From a virus, in the IMG/VR virus record IMGVR_UViG_3300046825_000021, positions 1 to 42,729 of that record: DNA of 42,729 bases; one strand, given 5' to 3'. A program made the translations under genes and the position numbers. Under the pieces are notes generated by a model. That model had not been told where the DNA came from. It made no database searches and saw only the letters and a program-made list of their open reading frames with translations. This document shows positions 14,547 through 23,186 of this stretch, piece by piece (position 1 is the stretch's first letter; each line of letters begins with the position of its first letter).

Positions 14547-15884
14547 TCACCCCTTCCAGCCCCGAGCCCGAGCCCGAGCCATCGCGTTCTCCAGGATCTG
14601 CTCCGGACTGAACCCGTCCTGAACCCCCACGGCACGAAGGCGGGCGAGCGCCTGCTCCTTCGTGCCACCATTGACCAGCGCGTCCTCGACGAGGTTGCGC
14701 CAGTGGTTGGCGGCCGGGGCACGGTTCGGCGCGGGCGGCGCGGGCGGCGCGCCGGTCGGGGCCGGCCGGGGCCGTGGCGCCGCAGTAATCTGTTCCAGGG
14801 TCGGCGCTCCCTTGTCTCCCTTCTCGTGCAGAGGTACCTCGAGTGCGCCGAGCTGCGGCACGTCTTTGTTCTGCACATACCGCGTCCCGTCGACGCTGAA
14901 ATAAACCAGGTTCCCAGCATTGGCCGGCTGCCCGTCCACCTCCTGCATGAAGCCTTTCGGATGGACCTCGTCTGGGGGGCTGATCCAGTACCATCTCCCG
15001 TTACTCTCGCCGAGCCGTCCCGGTTTCGCATCCTTACCGGTCTGCTCGCGGTACTTCGCCCGGGCCTGCTCGACCGCCCCCGCCACGGCGGCGGCGTGCT
15101 CTGGAGATTCCAGCTTTGGGGGAGCGTAGGGGCCAAGCGCTCGCCGACGCAGCTCCTCTTGCTGCGCGATCGCCGCCTCCCTCTCGACCGCGGCCCGGTC
15201 TTCTAACTGAGCACGGCCGTTCTCCCGCCAGTCCAGTGCCTCGTTCTGCCGTTTGATCTCGGCCGCGAGGTTCTCTTGCAGGCGCTGCGCGGTGTCCCAC
15301 GCGTCAGGGTCCAGCCCGCTCTTCCGCGCTGCCTGGCGTAGCGGCGCCGCGGCGTCGAGCTTCGCAAGGTGGGACATGTCGCCGGCCCGGGCGGCGGCTT
15401 CCGCCTCGGCCGCGAAAGGGCTGTCGGGCGGCTCGTTTGCCACCGCGCGCTGGTAGACGCCTAGCACGGCGGAAGCCCGCTGCCTCTCCTGCGCGGCCTT
15501 CGCGTTGGCCGCGGCTTCTTGGGCCTGGCGCTGGGAGTCGTCCTGCCAGGCCTTCATCGCGCGGGCGTTGGCGGTGTCGAGGGCCTCCTGCCGCAGACCT
15601 GCGATCTGCGCCGTTCCCGCGGTGGCGTTGCGCCAGTCCCCGGTCTGCATGGAAGCCCCAGCGGCCCCCAGAGCGGCGAAAAGGCCCTGTAGGCGGACCT
15701 GCTTGCGCTCCTCCGGCGAGAGATCGGCGAGGGATGTCAGGGCCTTCGGTCGCGGCGGCGGTGAGAATTCGTCCTGGAGCGCGAGGAGGTCTTCCAGGGT
15801 GAGCCTCTCCGGCGCCCGCTGCCGCCCGGAGCTGATGGCCGCCGCGCGGAACGGGGTCTGCCAGTCGTAGGAGAGGTACGCCAC
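14547..15884 (-). CDS. internal virion-type protein, 445 aa
   Basis: GTG start four bases after the previous gene in the late string. Residues 60-250 are an Ala/Gln/Glu/Arg-rich helical region with long coiled-coil potential (for example RQAQEAAANAKAAQERQRA and AIAQQEELRRRA). A small folded segment (GRWYWISPPDEVHPKGFM ... YFSVDGTRYVQNKDVP, about 290-345) and a Pro/Ala linker follow. The composition and position, between the gp14-like gene and the 1234-residue gene, match core or ejection proteins of podoviruses. No enzyme motif seen. Virion role is an inference from context. Confidence 0.65.
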   Translation of the reverse strand: MAYLSYDWQTPFRAAAISSGRQRAPERLTLEDLLALQDEFSPPPRPKALTSLADLSPEERKQVRLQGLFAALGAAGASMQTGDWRNATAGTAQIAGLRQEALDTANARAMKAWQDDSQRQAQEAAANAKAAQERQRASAVLGVYQRAVANEPPDSPFAAEAEAAARAGDMSHLAKLDAAAPLRQAARKSGLDPDAWDTAQRLQENLAAEIKRQNEALDWRENGRAQLEDRAAVEREAAIAQQEELRRRALGPYAPPKLESPEHAAAVAGAVEQARAKYREQTGKDAKPGRLGESNGRWYWISPPDEVHPKGFMQEVDGQPANAGNLVYFSVDGTRYVQNKDVPQLGALEVPLHEKGDKGAPTLEQITAAPRPRPAPTGAPPAPPAPNRAPAANHWRNLVEDALVNGGTKEQALARLRAVGVQDGFSPEQILENAMARARARGWKG

Positions 15885-15887
15885 GCT

Positions 15888-17591
15888 TCAAGCCCCGAAG
15901 TTGGTATAGCCGGCCGCCGCGCTGCTACCGGCGGTCACCCCGGAAGGGTTGTTCCGCTGGTAGAGGCTGCCGAGCTGGCCGCCGAGCGCTGCGCCCTGGA
16001 GCGCGGCGCCGCCCACGCTGCCGAAGGCCGGCGGAACAGAGGCCCGGGTGTCGGTGCCGTAGGTCCGCTCCTCGCCGAGGCCGCCGTAGAACAGGCCGAG
16101 AGCGTTGCCGTACTGGAGCGTGCGGTTCAGCGGGTCGTAGAACTGCTGCTGGCTCCAGCCGAGCTGCCTGTTTCCCAGGTTGACGTTCGCCATCCCGACC
16201 TTCTCAGACCCTCGAGCGGCGAGGTAGCTGTTGCGGTTCGAGTCGGCGCCAAGGGAGAGATCCCCGGCGACGCCCAGATCCCCGCGGCGGCTCGCCCCGA
16301 GCGCGTTGACGCCTTCCACCGCCGCCCGCTGGTCCGCCGAGGTCAAGCCGGCCAGGTCCCCGAGGGCGCCCGCGCTGGCGGTGCGGCCCTGGAGACCCTG
16401 CCCCAGAGCGTCGCCCCACATGCCGTAGAGCGCGAGCTTCTCTCGGCTGGCGGCGTCCGCGGCAGCGCCCGCCCCCGCCGCCGACGCGTTGGCGCTGGCG
16501 ATCCGCTCCCGGCTCGACATGTCAGCCATGCCGAGATCGTATTGCGTGCCGAGTCCGAGGGCGTCCTGGTAGGCTCCGAAGCGGGCCTGCGAGAGGGAAT
16601 CCGCAAGCTCCTGGTCTCCCTTCGCCACCGCGCCGGCGATGGCCCGCTCGTACATATCCCCGCCGTAGAACCCCGAGCCGACGGCTTGGGCCTTCAGCTC
16701 GCGGATGTTCCCGGCCCGCTCCTCCGCCACCTTCCTGGAGATGGCGTCCTGCATCTCCTTCCAGCCGGCCGGGTCTTCGCCGGCTACGAGCTTCTTCAGG
16801 GCGGCGTCCGTGCCGGTGGCACTGGCGCCATAGCCACCGGCCGGCAACCCGCCGCCCCCGCTCCCCACCGAGTAGGAGGCGCGGGAGTTGCCCGTCGCCG
16901 GGTGGAAGGTGCCCCCCCCGCCGTCTGCTGCGCCCCCAAGTCCCAGGGCGTTCTTAAGCGCGGCCTGGTACTCGGTTAATCCGGGGTCGCTGGAGATCGC
17001 GTGTGCGGCACCAGCCGCGTCCTCGCGGTACGGGTTGCGCTCTCGTCCTCCGAGCGTGTCGCGCAGGTAGCTCTCGGAGTCGCCGTACATGCCGGCGTTT
17101 TTGTCGCCGAGCCCCATCATCTGCTCGCGGATCGTGTTCGTCTCGTCGGACATTCCCTCAAACTTCTTGGGCGCGGCCGGCGCCGGACCACCCGCCGGGG
17201 ACTGGGTGCCGCCGCCGTCCCGAGTGGGGTTCCAGGCCTTGCCCTTCGAGTTGACCAACTTGCCGGCGCCGTTGACATGGGAGCCGGCCGGGATGCCGGC
17301 GTCGTTTCGGCTCGGGTAGCCGGCAGTCCCGGCTGGCGCACCAGCCACCGGCGGCGGCGCGCCGCCCTTCCAGCCGGCCGCGAAGTCCGGGGACTGCCCG
17401 AAGAGCGCCGAATACGCCGCCGACATGCCGGCGTTGCGGTACGGGTCGGCCCGCGGGTCGCCCGAGCGGGCGGAGACAGTGTCCACCTTGCCGACGCCCT
17501 TCATCGCGCTGAGGGAATCCTTGTTGCTCTTGTTCTGGAAGTAACCAGAGATCAGGGCGCCGCCAGCTATTCCAACCGCAACCCAGCTCAT
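15888..17591 (-). CDS. internal virion protein, gp14-like type, 567 aa
   Basis: Begins with a short hydrophobic helix (WVAVGIAGGALISGYF), a common start of podoviral DNA-transfer proteins. Next comes a Gly/Ala/Ser-rich body with repeated Gly-Gly-Tyr and Ser-Gly-Gly turns. Long Ala-rich helices (ANASAAGAGAAADAASREK) and a Gly-rich end follow. Such proteins travel in the capsid and form part of the channel used to inject DNA. The ATG overlaps the cupin-protein stop (ATGA). The assignment rests on composition, N-terminus and gene order. Confidence 0.6.
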   Translation of the reverse strand: MSWVAVGIAGGALISGYFQNKSNKDSLSAMKGVGKVDTVSARSGDPRADPYRNAGMSAAYSALFGQSPDFAAGWKGGAPPPVAGAPAGTAGYPSRNDAGIPAGSHVNGAGKLVNSKGKAWNPTRDGGGTQSPAGGPAPAAPKKFEGMSDETNTIREQMMGLGDKNAGMYGDSESYLRDTLGGRERNPYREDAAGAAHAISSDPGLTEYQAALKNALGLGGAADGGGGTFHPATGNSRASYSVGSGGGGLPAGGYGASATGTDAALKKLVAGEDPAGWKEMQDAISRKVAEERAGNIRELKAQAVGSGFYGGDMYERAIAGAVAKGDQELADSLSQARFGAYQDALGLGTQYDLGMADMSSRERIASANASAAGAGAAADAASREKLALYGMWGDALGQGLQGRTASAGALGDLAGLTSADQRAAVEGVNALGASRRGDLGVAGDLSLGADSNRNSYLAARGSEKVGMANVNLGNRQLGWSQQQFYDPLNRTLQYGNALGLFYGGLGEERTYGTDTRASVPPAFGSVGGAALQGAALGGQLGSLYQRNNPSGVTAGSSAAAGYTNFGA

Positions 17592-18568
17592 TCTCGGCCT
17601 CTTTTCTCGTGCGGCGCGTGCGAGGATTTTTCGATCTCGCCCCGGGTGTCCAGGGCTATGTTCCGCTCGGCTGCTGCTTTGGCGAGATCCGCGATCAGGG
17701 AGTAAGGGTTGCGGCCGGCGTCGACCTCCTTCAGGCAGTAGGAGCGCCAGAGGTCATACTCTGCAATCTCACTTGCGGAGTAGCCCCGGCTGCGGCTAAA
17801 AGCCTTCCAGTCCCCCGCTTCATAGAATGCCTGCTCTTCCGGTGTCCAATCGCTCCAGGTGCCCGGCTTTTCCGCAGCGATGACTCGCGCCGTCAAGTCC
17901 CGAAAAGCCGCTACCTCGACCTGCTTCGCTTCGGCCTCTGGAAGGTGGTAGAGGACGCGTTCACCCCCGGCGAGCTGCTCGTCGACGCGCTCGCGGAACA
18001 GCTCAAACGCCGTCTTCCCGCCCGCCAGCTCACGGCGCACCATGATCCGCGCCTCGACAGCGGCGACGAGGTCGGCCTGCGTTGCGCCCGCCTGGCGCGC
18101 GGCCTCCTCCTCGGCTGTGAGCGGGTGGAGTGTCATCCAGCGGCACTCCTCAGGGCTGTAGACGACGCGCCGCGTGCCCGGCCGCGTCTCGCCGACGAAC
18201 GGAGCCACGTAGTGGACCGGCTCGCGACCGGGTGACGCTACCCAAGCCTCGCCCGAGAGAACCACGAAAGCGTGGTGGGAGCCGTGCACCTTGGTGGTGT
18301 GGACCATGCCGTGCAGCATCGTGATCTCGCGGAGATAGAGTCCGGGAACGAAGCGGTGCACGTAGCCCGGCATCGCCAGTTCGGCGCCGCGCACATGACC
18401 CCCGAGCATGGCGAGCTCCAGTGCGTCGATGCGGGCGTGCTGCTCTTCGACGGACACCTCTCCAGCGCGGAAGACTGCGAGCAGGGCCTCCTCGCCCGCA
18501 TTCGAAAAAGGCGGGGCGGCGGCCGCCCCGAGGGAGGTTGTCCCGGCCTGCTCAACTTCGACGGTCAC
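17588..18568 (-). CDS. cupin-type domain protein in the tail region, 326 aa
   Basis: Residues about 75-150 have a small beta-barrel pattern with His residues: MVHTTKVHGSHHAFVVLSGEAWV, then PFVGETRPGTRRVVYSPEECRW. These are the two halves of a cupin motif that could hold a metal through the two His and a Glu. The remainder is helical, with a W/E-rich end (WSDWTPEEQAFYEAGDWKAF). Related cupin-bearing proteins occur in phage late regions with unknown role. GTG start in the stop of the gene before; ATGA overlap with the gene after. Confidence 0.65.
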   Translation of the reverse strand: MTVEVEQAGTTSLGAAAAPPFSNAGEEALLAVFRAGEVSVEEQHARIDALELAMLGGHVRGAELAMPGYVHRFVPGLYLREITMLHGMVHTTKVHGSHHAFVVLSGEAWVASPGREPVHYVAPFVGETRPGTRRVVYSPEECRWMTLHPLTAEEEAARQAGATQADLVAAVEARIMVRRELAGGKTAFELFRERVDEQLAGGERVLYHLPEAEAKQVEVAAFRDLTARVIAAEKPGTWSDWTPEEQAFYEAGDWKAFSRSRGYSASEIAEYDLWRSYCLKEVDAGRNPYSLIADLAKAAAERNIALDTRGEIEKSSHAPHEKRGRE

Positions 18569-19137
18569 GCGACTTCCTCCAGGACGAACTCAGCGAGGAG
18601 TAAGCGGAAGGCGTTCGGGTTGGCGTCTGGAGCCGTCCGGCCCACTGTGAACTGGATCATCTCAGGGAAGGGTAGCACCACTGAGGGCGCGGACGTGCAC
18701 GTGGCGAAGAGAACCCGGTTCGCCACCGCCGGCCCTGGAGCCGTGAACGTGGTCAGGAGCACCGCGGGAATGGCCCCCAGATCGTTGCCTGTGCCGAGCT
18801 GGAGCACCGTGTAGCGCACCGTGAAGAGGGCTGCGTTCGCCACCGACGACGTGTACCAAAGGTTCAGCCGGACCCGGCAGCCAGGCCAGAGAGCGCTCCG
18901 CGGGACGGTGATGCGGCGACGCGCCGATGCCGCGGCCGGGAAGTCCTCGAAGCTCCAGGAGAACGTCGTCGCGTCTACCACGGTAGCGGCGCCGTCGAGG
19001 ACACCCTGCCCCGGCATGAGGGAGGTCCGGAAGTACGCCTCGTCAAGGGCGCGGTGAAGCACTCGGTCCTTCTCAAAACGCGCGGATCCGACATTGTCCA
19101 CATCGGTGCGGGCCTGAGCGAGGGAGACCGGCTTCAC
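18565..19137 (-). CDS. probable virion beta-rich protein, 190 aa
   Basis: GTG start overlapping the propeller gene. After a short helical N-terminus (SLAQARTDVDNVGS) the chain is rich in alternating hydrophobic strands (FTVRYTVLQLGTG, AIPAVLLTTFTAP, IQFTVGRTAPDAN), as in beta-sandwich appendage proteins. No family recognised. Placement between the gp10-like protein and the cupin protein suggests a tail or vertex component. Confidence 0.6.
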   Translation of the reverse strand: MKPVSLAQARTDVDNVGSARFEKDRVLHRALDEAYFRTSLMPGQGVLDGAATVVDATTFSWSFEDFPAAASARRRITVPRSALWPGCRVRLNLWYTSSVANAALFTVRYTVLQLGTGNDLGAIPAVLLTTFTAPGPAVANRVLFATCTSAPSVVLPFPEMIQFTVGRTAPDANPNAFRLLLAEFVLEEVA

Positions 19138-20684
19138 GTCAGCAACCTCTGATCGATCCACACGCCGTGGAAGTTTTCGAAGATCGCCGCCGGAATCGCC
19201 ATCCGAAGCCGGAAGAACCGGCCCGCGAGCTGGAAGGGATAAGCGCCGCTCACTACGTCCCGCTGCGCATAGGTGCGCGGCCCCTCGGTGGTGAATCCAG
19301 TCTGGAACGGGTCGAGAGCTGCATCAAGATTGAGCGTCGGCTCGACAGCGGACGAACTGAAGGCGGCCTCCTTGCTGAACACGGGGATCACCCAGTTGAT
19401 CATGGACTGTCCCTGCCTTCCGGCCGACTCCAAATCAGCTGATCGAAACCGCAGCTCAATGTCGATCGACTGGTACTGACCGACGCTAGTGCCGCCCGAG
19501 TAGTGCGCGTACTTGGAGGTCCCATCACTGTAGGTGAAGCCGGCCACGGAGTCGTAAAGGCTGGCGCCACCCTTGCGGCTGAGGAACGCCCCGGTCTGCG
19601 TCGGTTGGATGTCGCCGTACCCCCAGCGTTGCGTCGACGGGTCGTACAGCACCACTTGGTCCGAACCGATCCCTCCTCCGACCGTGTCACGGTAGGCCCA
19701 GCCGATGACAGGCAGGCCGGAGAAGGTGAACGCTTCGGCCTGCGTGTCCTCCTGCCACGGGGAAAGCACGGTGGGCTCCACAGAGAATGTGTTGCCGAAG
19801 AGGAAGGCGTTGACACCCGGGGGTGAAATCGGGACCGGCGGAGCGAGCCCGGCAATTTGATAAAACCCATCCTGACCGAGGAAAAATATTCCGTAACGGG
19901 TCCGGATGATCGACGAAGGGAACGCGCAGCCAACGGTTTCGGATAGGATTTCCGGCCGCAGCACCTGTGATGTGCCGGTGTACTCCAGGTAGAATATGCC
20001 GCTCCGTTTGAAGGCGAGCCCATACTGGCCACCGAGGAATCCCGTGATCTGCCCCGGAATCGAGGTCAGGCGCTTCGCGCCGGCAAGGCTGATCGAGGTT
20101 GCTGCGGGCGGGTCGAAGTTGGTGGCGTCGTCGTCGGTGCTCCAGGCGACCTCGTCTTGAAACCGGCCGGCCTGGTTTAGGTTCGCCACCACCATGTGCT
20201 CCCGTACGGGCGCCAAAAACCGCGGCACCGGTTTGAAGGTAGAGACGACACCGTTGGCGAAGTTGCCGGCGTTGTTGGTCCGCCGCTGCATCGCGTCGAG
20301 GCCGTTGGCGGCCCAGATGTCATTCCCGATCGTCGCGAAGCGCCACCCCGCGGGCTGGCCGGCCGCAGCGTACCCGCCGCCCCGGGAGAGATCCGTGAAA
20401 GCGCCCGTGGAAGGACTGACCGCGTAGAGCTTGGTCGCGCTGCCGACGAAAAGCGTTTGCGCATCGGGGGTGTAGGCGGCAGAAGCCACGCCCGCAGCCC
20501 ACACATGAGAGTGGGACCCCAGCATCGGACCGTCGACGACACCAGCCCCAACTGTCGAGAACTGGCGCCAGGGCCGGCCGACAGAGCCGAACCCGGGATA
20601 GAGGTTGCTCGCGACAGGCCAGCCCTCGCCGAAATAGCCGCCCCCTGGTGACCAACCGTCGAAGGGGATGAACACGGGCGGCAT
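19134..20684 (-). CDS. P22 gp10-like tail hub / DNA-stabilisation protein, 516 aa
   Basis: A beta-rich chain with repeated blades ending in Gly-aromatic turns (TLFVGSATKLYAV, GWRFATIGNDIWAANG, YGLAFKRSGIFYLEY, RYGIFFLGQDGFYQI, VVLYDPSTQRWGYGD). This is the pattern of beta-propeller tail proteins such as P22 gp10, which seals the portal end after packaging and forms the tail hub. Length is close to gp10 (about 470). GGGGAG lies before the ATG. It neighbours the other tail genes and is consistent with a short-tailed phage. Confidence 0.65.
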   Translation of the reverse strand: MPPVFIPFDGWSPGGGYFGEGWPVASNLYPGFGSVGRPWRQFSTVGAGVVDGPMLGSHSHVWAAGVASAAYTPDAQTLFVGSATKLYAVSPSTGAFTDLSRGGGYAAAGQPAGWRFATIGNDIWAANGLDAMQRRTNNAGNFANGVVSTFKPVPRFLAPVREHMVVANLNQAGRFQDEVAWSTDDDATNFDPPAATSISLAGAKRLTSIPGQITGFLGGQYGLAFKRSGIFYLEYTGTSQVLRPEILSETVGCAFPSSIIRTRYGIFFLGQDGFYQIAGLAPPVPISPPGVNAFLFGNTFSVEPTVLSPWQEDTQAEAFTFSGLPVIGWAYRDTVGGGIGSDQVVLYDPSTQRWGYGDIQPTQTGAFLSRKGGASLYDSVAGFTYSDGTSKYAHYSGGTSVGQYQSIDIELRFRSADLESAGRQGQSMINWVIPVFSKEAAFSSSAVEPTLNLDAALDPFQTGFTTEGPRTYAQRDVVSGAYPFQLAGRFFRLRMAIPAAIFENFHGVWIDQRLLT

Positions 20685-20701
20685 TTCGAGGTCTCCCCTA
20701 A

Positions 20702-21106
20702 TCAGTACTGCGCCTGAGTGACGATGAACTCTCCGCGCCCGTCAGCCAGCTCGCCGGGCTCGCGGAGGTCGCCCTGAACGATGTAGAGCTTCGTCGGGTG
20801 GTTGATCTGCATGGCATAGGGGTCGGCGCACAGGCTGTAGCTGGCGTACGTGGTCCCCTTGATGGTCAACTTTGGGCAGTAGGCGGTGATGCGGCGATGG
20901 TAGGTCACCGGTTCTCCCGTGGGGCCGTTCACGGTCTTCGCTTCGTCGAGGGTGATGGTGCAATACCGTTCAGCCTGCGGCTGGAGCTGGTACACGTCCT
21001 CCACCGAGCACTGCCGGTCGACCAACTTACCGGTCACGGAGACGGTGGCTGCGGGACAGGGCAGGGCACAGCAGGTGAGCACGAGAGCGAAGAGAATGCG
21101 CTTCAT
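20702..21106 (-). CDS. secreted Cys-rich protein, 134 aa
   Basis: Starts MKRILFALVLTCCALPCPA, a classical signal peptide with a likely cut after PCPA-A. The mature part has six Cys-bearing segments (RQCSVED, RYCTITL, AYCPKL, SLCADP) and strands such as VSVTGKLVD and TTYASYSLCAD. It would fold in the periplasm or outside the cell. Function unknown; possibilities are superinfection exclusion or a virion surface protein. Its ribosome site lies in a hairpin (21117-21142). An in-frame start at 21187 is rejected because this one has AAAGGAG and the signal sequence. Confidence 0.7.
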   Translation of the reverse strand: MKRILFALVLTCCALPCPAATVSVTGKLVDRQCSVEDVYQLQPQAERYCTITLDEAKTVNGPTGEPVTYHRRITAYCPKLTIKGTTYASYSLCADPYAMQINHPTKLYIVQGDLREPGELADGRGEFIVTQAQY

Positions 21107-21116
21107 GTGGAAGGGT

Positions 21117-21142
21117 CTCCTTTCTTGAAGAGACGAAAGGAG
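21117..21142 (-). promoter_or_regulatory. hairpin that would hide the ribosome site of the secreted-protein gene
   Basis: On the minus strand CTCCTTTC, a 10-base loop and GAAAGGAG form a perfect 8-pair stem. The second arm contains the Shine-Dalgarno, ten bases before the ATG at 21106. Without a U-run it is not a typical terminator; translational control is the simpler reading. Confidence 0.5.
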
Positions 21143-21202
21143 CCTCGCGTCAGTGCGATGGCTCCCACCATTGTTACCCGGCATCACCCGGCCCAGCGCA
21201 CA

Positions 21203-21496
21203 TCAGCCGGCCTCGCCCTTTCCTCGACGCGGGCGGCCTTCTGCCGGCGTCTCGTTGGCGACGCGGTCCAGGCGGCGGGTGTTCTCCGCCAGCCGCTCCT
21301 CGCACCGGGTCAGCCGTTCGTATCCGGTCTTGTCCTGCTCAATCTTTTCGTTGAGGCAGCTCTCGACGGCCCGGATCTTTCCCCGGAGGTCGGCCCAGGC
21401 CGCCCCGAGGAGAGTAGCGACGACTCCGACGAGCGCGAGGAGCACATAGTCCTTGGCGGCGTCGAAACTGGCAACCTGCGCGAAGAAGAGCGTCAC
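21203..21496 (-). CDS. small membrane protein with coiled coil, 97 aa
   Basis: GTG start. One hydrophobic helix (YVLLALVGVVATLLGAAW, about 17-34) is followed by a charged heptad helix (IRAVESCLNEKIEQDKTGYERLTRCEERLAENTRRLD) and a basic tail. This layout is seen in inner-membrane spanin-like and holin-accessory proteins, and also in many phage proteins of unknown role. It is not next to the lysozyme, so lysis involvement is uncertain. Confidence 0.6.
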   Translation of the reverse strand: MTLFFAQVASFDAAKDYVLLALVGVVATLLGAAWADLRGKIRAVESCLNEKIEQDKTGYERLTRCEERLAENTRRLDRVANETPAEGRPRRGKGEAG

Positions 21497-21523
21497 GTGG
21501 CGTGCCCCCCATGGCTCTAAAGT

Positions 21524-21763
21524 TTAAGTCCCCTGCGCCGTGTTGATAGATGACAGGATGGCAGCCACGGTAATGGGGTAGCTGGCGACCTGTTGGGTCA
21601 GAGAGGCGATCTGCCGCACAGCACCGAGACTGTCCTTGACCTCGTAGACGACTGTCAGATTATTGGCCGTGCCGCCTGCGTTCAGGCGGTCATAGTGGAT
21701 CGATACGATTTCCGAAACAGTGACAGGAACCTGCGTCCAGGAAGCGACGGTTTTGTTAGCCAT
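21524..21763 (-). CDS. small probable virion protein, 79 aa
   Basis: GAGGAG precedes the ATG. The sequence alternates hydrophobic residues (TVSEIVSIHYDRL, NNLTVVYEVKDSLG, ITVAAILSSINTAQ), suggesting a small beta domain. Family not recognised. It sits next to the fibre-like gene in the late string. Confidence 0.6.
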   Translation of the reverse strand: MANKTVASWTQVPVTVSEIVSIHYDRLNAGGTANNLTVVYEVKDSLGAVRQIASLTQQVASYPITVAAILSSINTAQGT

Positions 21764-21776
21764 GATGCTTTGCTCC

Positions 21777-22685
21777 TCAGACGTCCACGGTCCAGGTGCC
21801 GACGATGGAAAGCGCCACCCACTCGGTGGCGTTGATGGCGGTCAAGATGAGCGCAGAGCCAACAACGACGCTGCGCACGAAGCCCGCCGCGGCGGAGACG
21901 GAACCCGCCAGCCGGATGGTGTCTCCGGCCGCGGCTACAACGCGTAGCCCGTCCGTGTCCTGCACAGCGAAGCCGAACTCCATCCCGGCGACGGCAGACG
22001 GCAGCGTGTTGTACGCCTCGGCGGTCGCGCCTTCGTTTGTGAGGAGCTTGCGGCTTTCGGTGGCGAGAAGAAGGTTCGGCGAGCCGACTCCGGCCGTGCT
22101 CGCCTCCACGACTCGGCCCGTGAGATGCTTGCCGAACCCAGACCCGCCATCGGTGTCCAGAAGAGTCCCGGCGGAATCCCTTTTTATGCCCGTGTCTTTG
22201 GCCTGGTCGGCATCCGAGCCCGGCGCCCAGGCGATCGGACTCGCCGAACTGAGGCCGACACCGGACCCTTCGCTCTTGATGACGACGGCGTTGCTGGCGT
22301 AGTTGCTCCCCGTCTGGTTGAAATAGATGGTCTTCAGCCACACCGTTGCACGCCCGGACAGGTCACCCTGCACCAGCTCAATCTGATCCGTCGTTGGTCG
22401 CCGCTTTAGACCGAGGTCTCCCACCGCCGAGCCAAAAAGACCGATGCCGCCCGAACCGTTTGGCGTCAGGATGAGCGATCCGTTGCTGTTCACAGTTGCC
22501 AGCGTGTTCGCGTCGAGGCGCAGGTTGTCGACATCGAGGCGGGTGAGAACGACGGTCGCGAGATAGTCCGCCACCTGGGCCGGAGTCAGAGCCTTGCTTG
22601 CGCCGCTCTGGGTGCAAGGAATCAACTCCGCCCCGCCGAGGGCGCTGGCCGTGGGAGCCGTGCTGGGCTTAAGGTCGGTTGGCAT
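21777..22685 (-). CDS. tail-fibre / appendage-like protein, 302 aa
   Basis: The N-terminus (LGGAELIPCTQSGASKALTPAQVADYLA) is a common opening of phage tail-fibre subunits. Repetitive short strands with N-x-S-G and G-S-G-G turns follow, then a C-terminal domain (LLTNEGATAEAYNTLP ... GDTIRLAGSVSAAAGF) shared by many phage fibre tips. A receptor-binding role is inferred. Four bases separate it from the 52-residue gene upstream. Confidence 0.65.
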   Translation of the reverse strand: MPTDLKPSTAPTASALGGAELIPCTQSGASKALTPAQVADYLATVVLTRLDVDNLRLDANTLATVNSNGSLILTPNGSGGIGLFGSAVGDLGLKRRPTTDQIELVQGDLSGRATVWLKTIYFNQTGSNYASNAVVIKSEGSGVGLSSASPIAWAPGSDADQAKDTGIKRDSAGTLLDTDGGSGFGKHLTGRVVEASTAGVGSPNLLLATESRKLLTNEGATAEAYNTLPSAVAGMEFGFAVQDTDGLRVVAAAGDTIRLAGSVSAAAGFVRSVVVGSALILTAINATEWVALSIVGTWTVDV

Positions 22686-22688
22686 CGC

Positions 22689-22847
22689 CTAGTCCGTGAG
22701 CCAGAGTCCGCCGTCTTCGGTGAGGAGGTCTCCGTCGTCCTCGGTGGCCCAATTCGCCAGAAGGTCGTCTGGCGTGAGACTGCCGGTGGCGCCGCCTTGA
22801 ATGCAGACCCCGGGCGAGGCCGGTGCGATCACGCCTATGCCGTTCAC
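22689..22847 (-). CDS. small acidic protein, 52 aa
   Basis: GTG start sharing GTGA with the previous gene's stop, ending with TAG. It opens VNGIGVIAPASPGVCIQGG and closes with an acidic segment (NWATEDDGDLLTEDGGLWLTD) typical of fibre-associated short tails. It is kept because the start coupling is exact and codon use matches its neighbours. Confidence 0.5.
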   Translation of the reverse strand: MNGIGVIAPASPGVCIQGGATGSLTPDDLLANWATEDDGDLLTEDGGLWLTD

Positions 22848-23182
22848 GACAGGCCTTCGTCGCGGTAAAACGTATAGCCGATGACCGCCGCCGCGCTGAT
22901 GACCGAGACCGAGGTCTTCGCTCCCATGTCGTAGAGCAGGCCGTTGCCAGGGCTCAGGGGAAGGGAGCCGCCTGTGGTGGTATCAGCGGCAGGCACGACA
23001 GCCGCGGAGCCGCCGAACCGGTAATACGTGAGCGCCGAGGCGGTCAGGTGCAGCCACCGCGCGCCGGCGGGCTTGGTGATCGTCTTCGCCGCCCCGATGA
23101 GGACGACGTTTCCAGTGAAATCGTCGTCGGGTGCCCGGAGCTGATGCCGAACGGCCTCGACGGGCGCGGTGGGAGCTGGCAT
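22844..23182 (-). CDS. probable structural protein, 112 aa
   Basis: A beta-rich short protein (NVVLIGAAKTITKPAGARWLHLTASALTYYRFGGSA) with a hydrophobic end (VISAAAVIGYTFYRD). It resembles small phage head or appendage proteins that carry a single beta sandwich, but no family is certain. Overlaps the following gene by GTGA. Confidence 0.6.
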   Translation of the reverse strand: MPAPTAPVEAVRHQLRAPDDDFTGNVVLIGAAKTITKPAGARWLHLTASALTYYRFGGSAAVVPAADTTTGGSLPLSPGNGLLYDMGAKTSVSVISAAAVIGYTFYRDEGLS

Positions 23183-23186
23183 GGGG

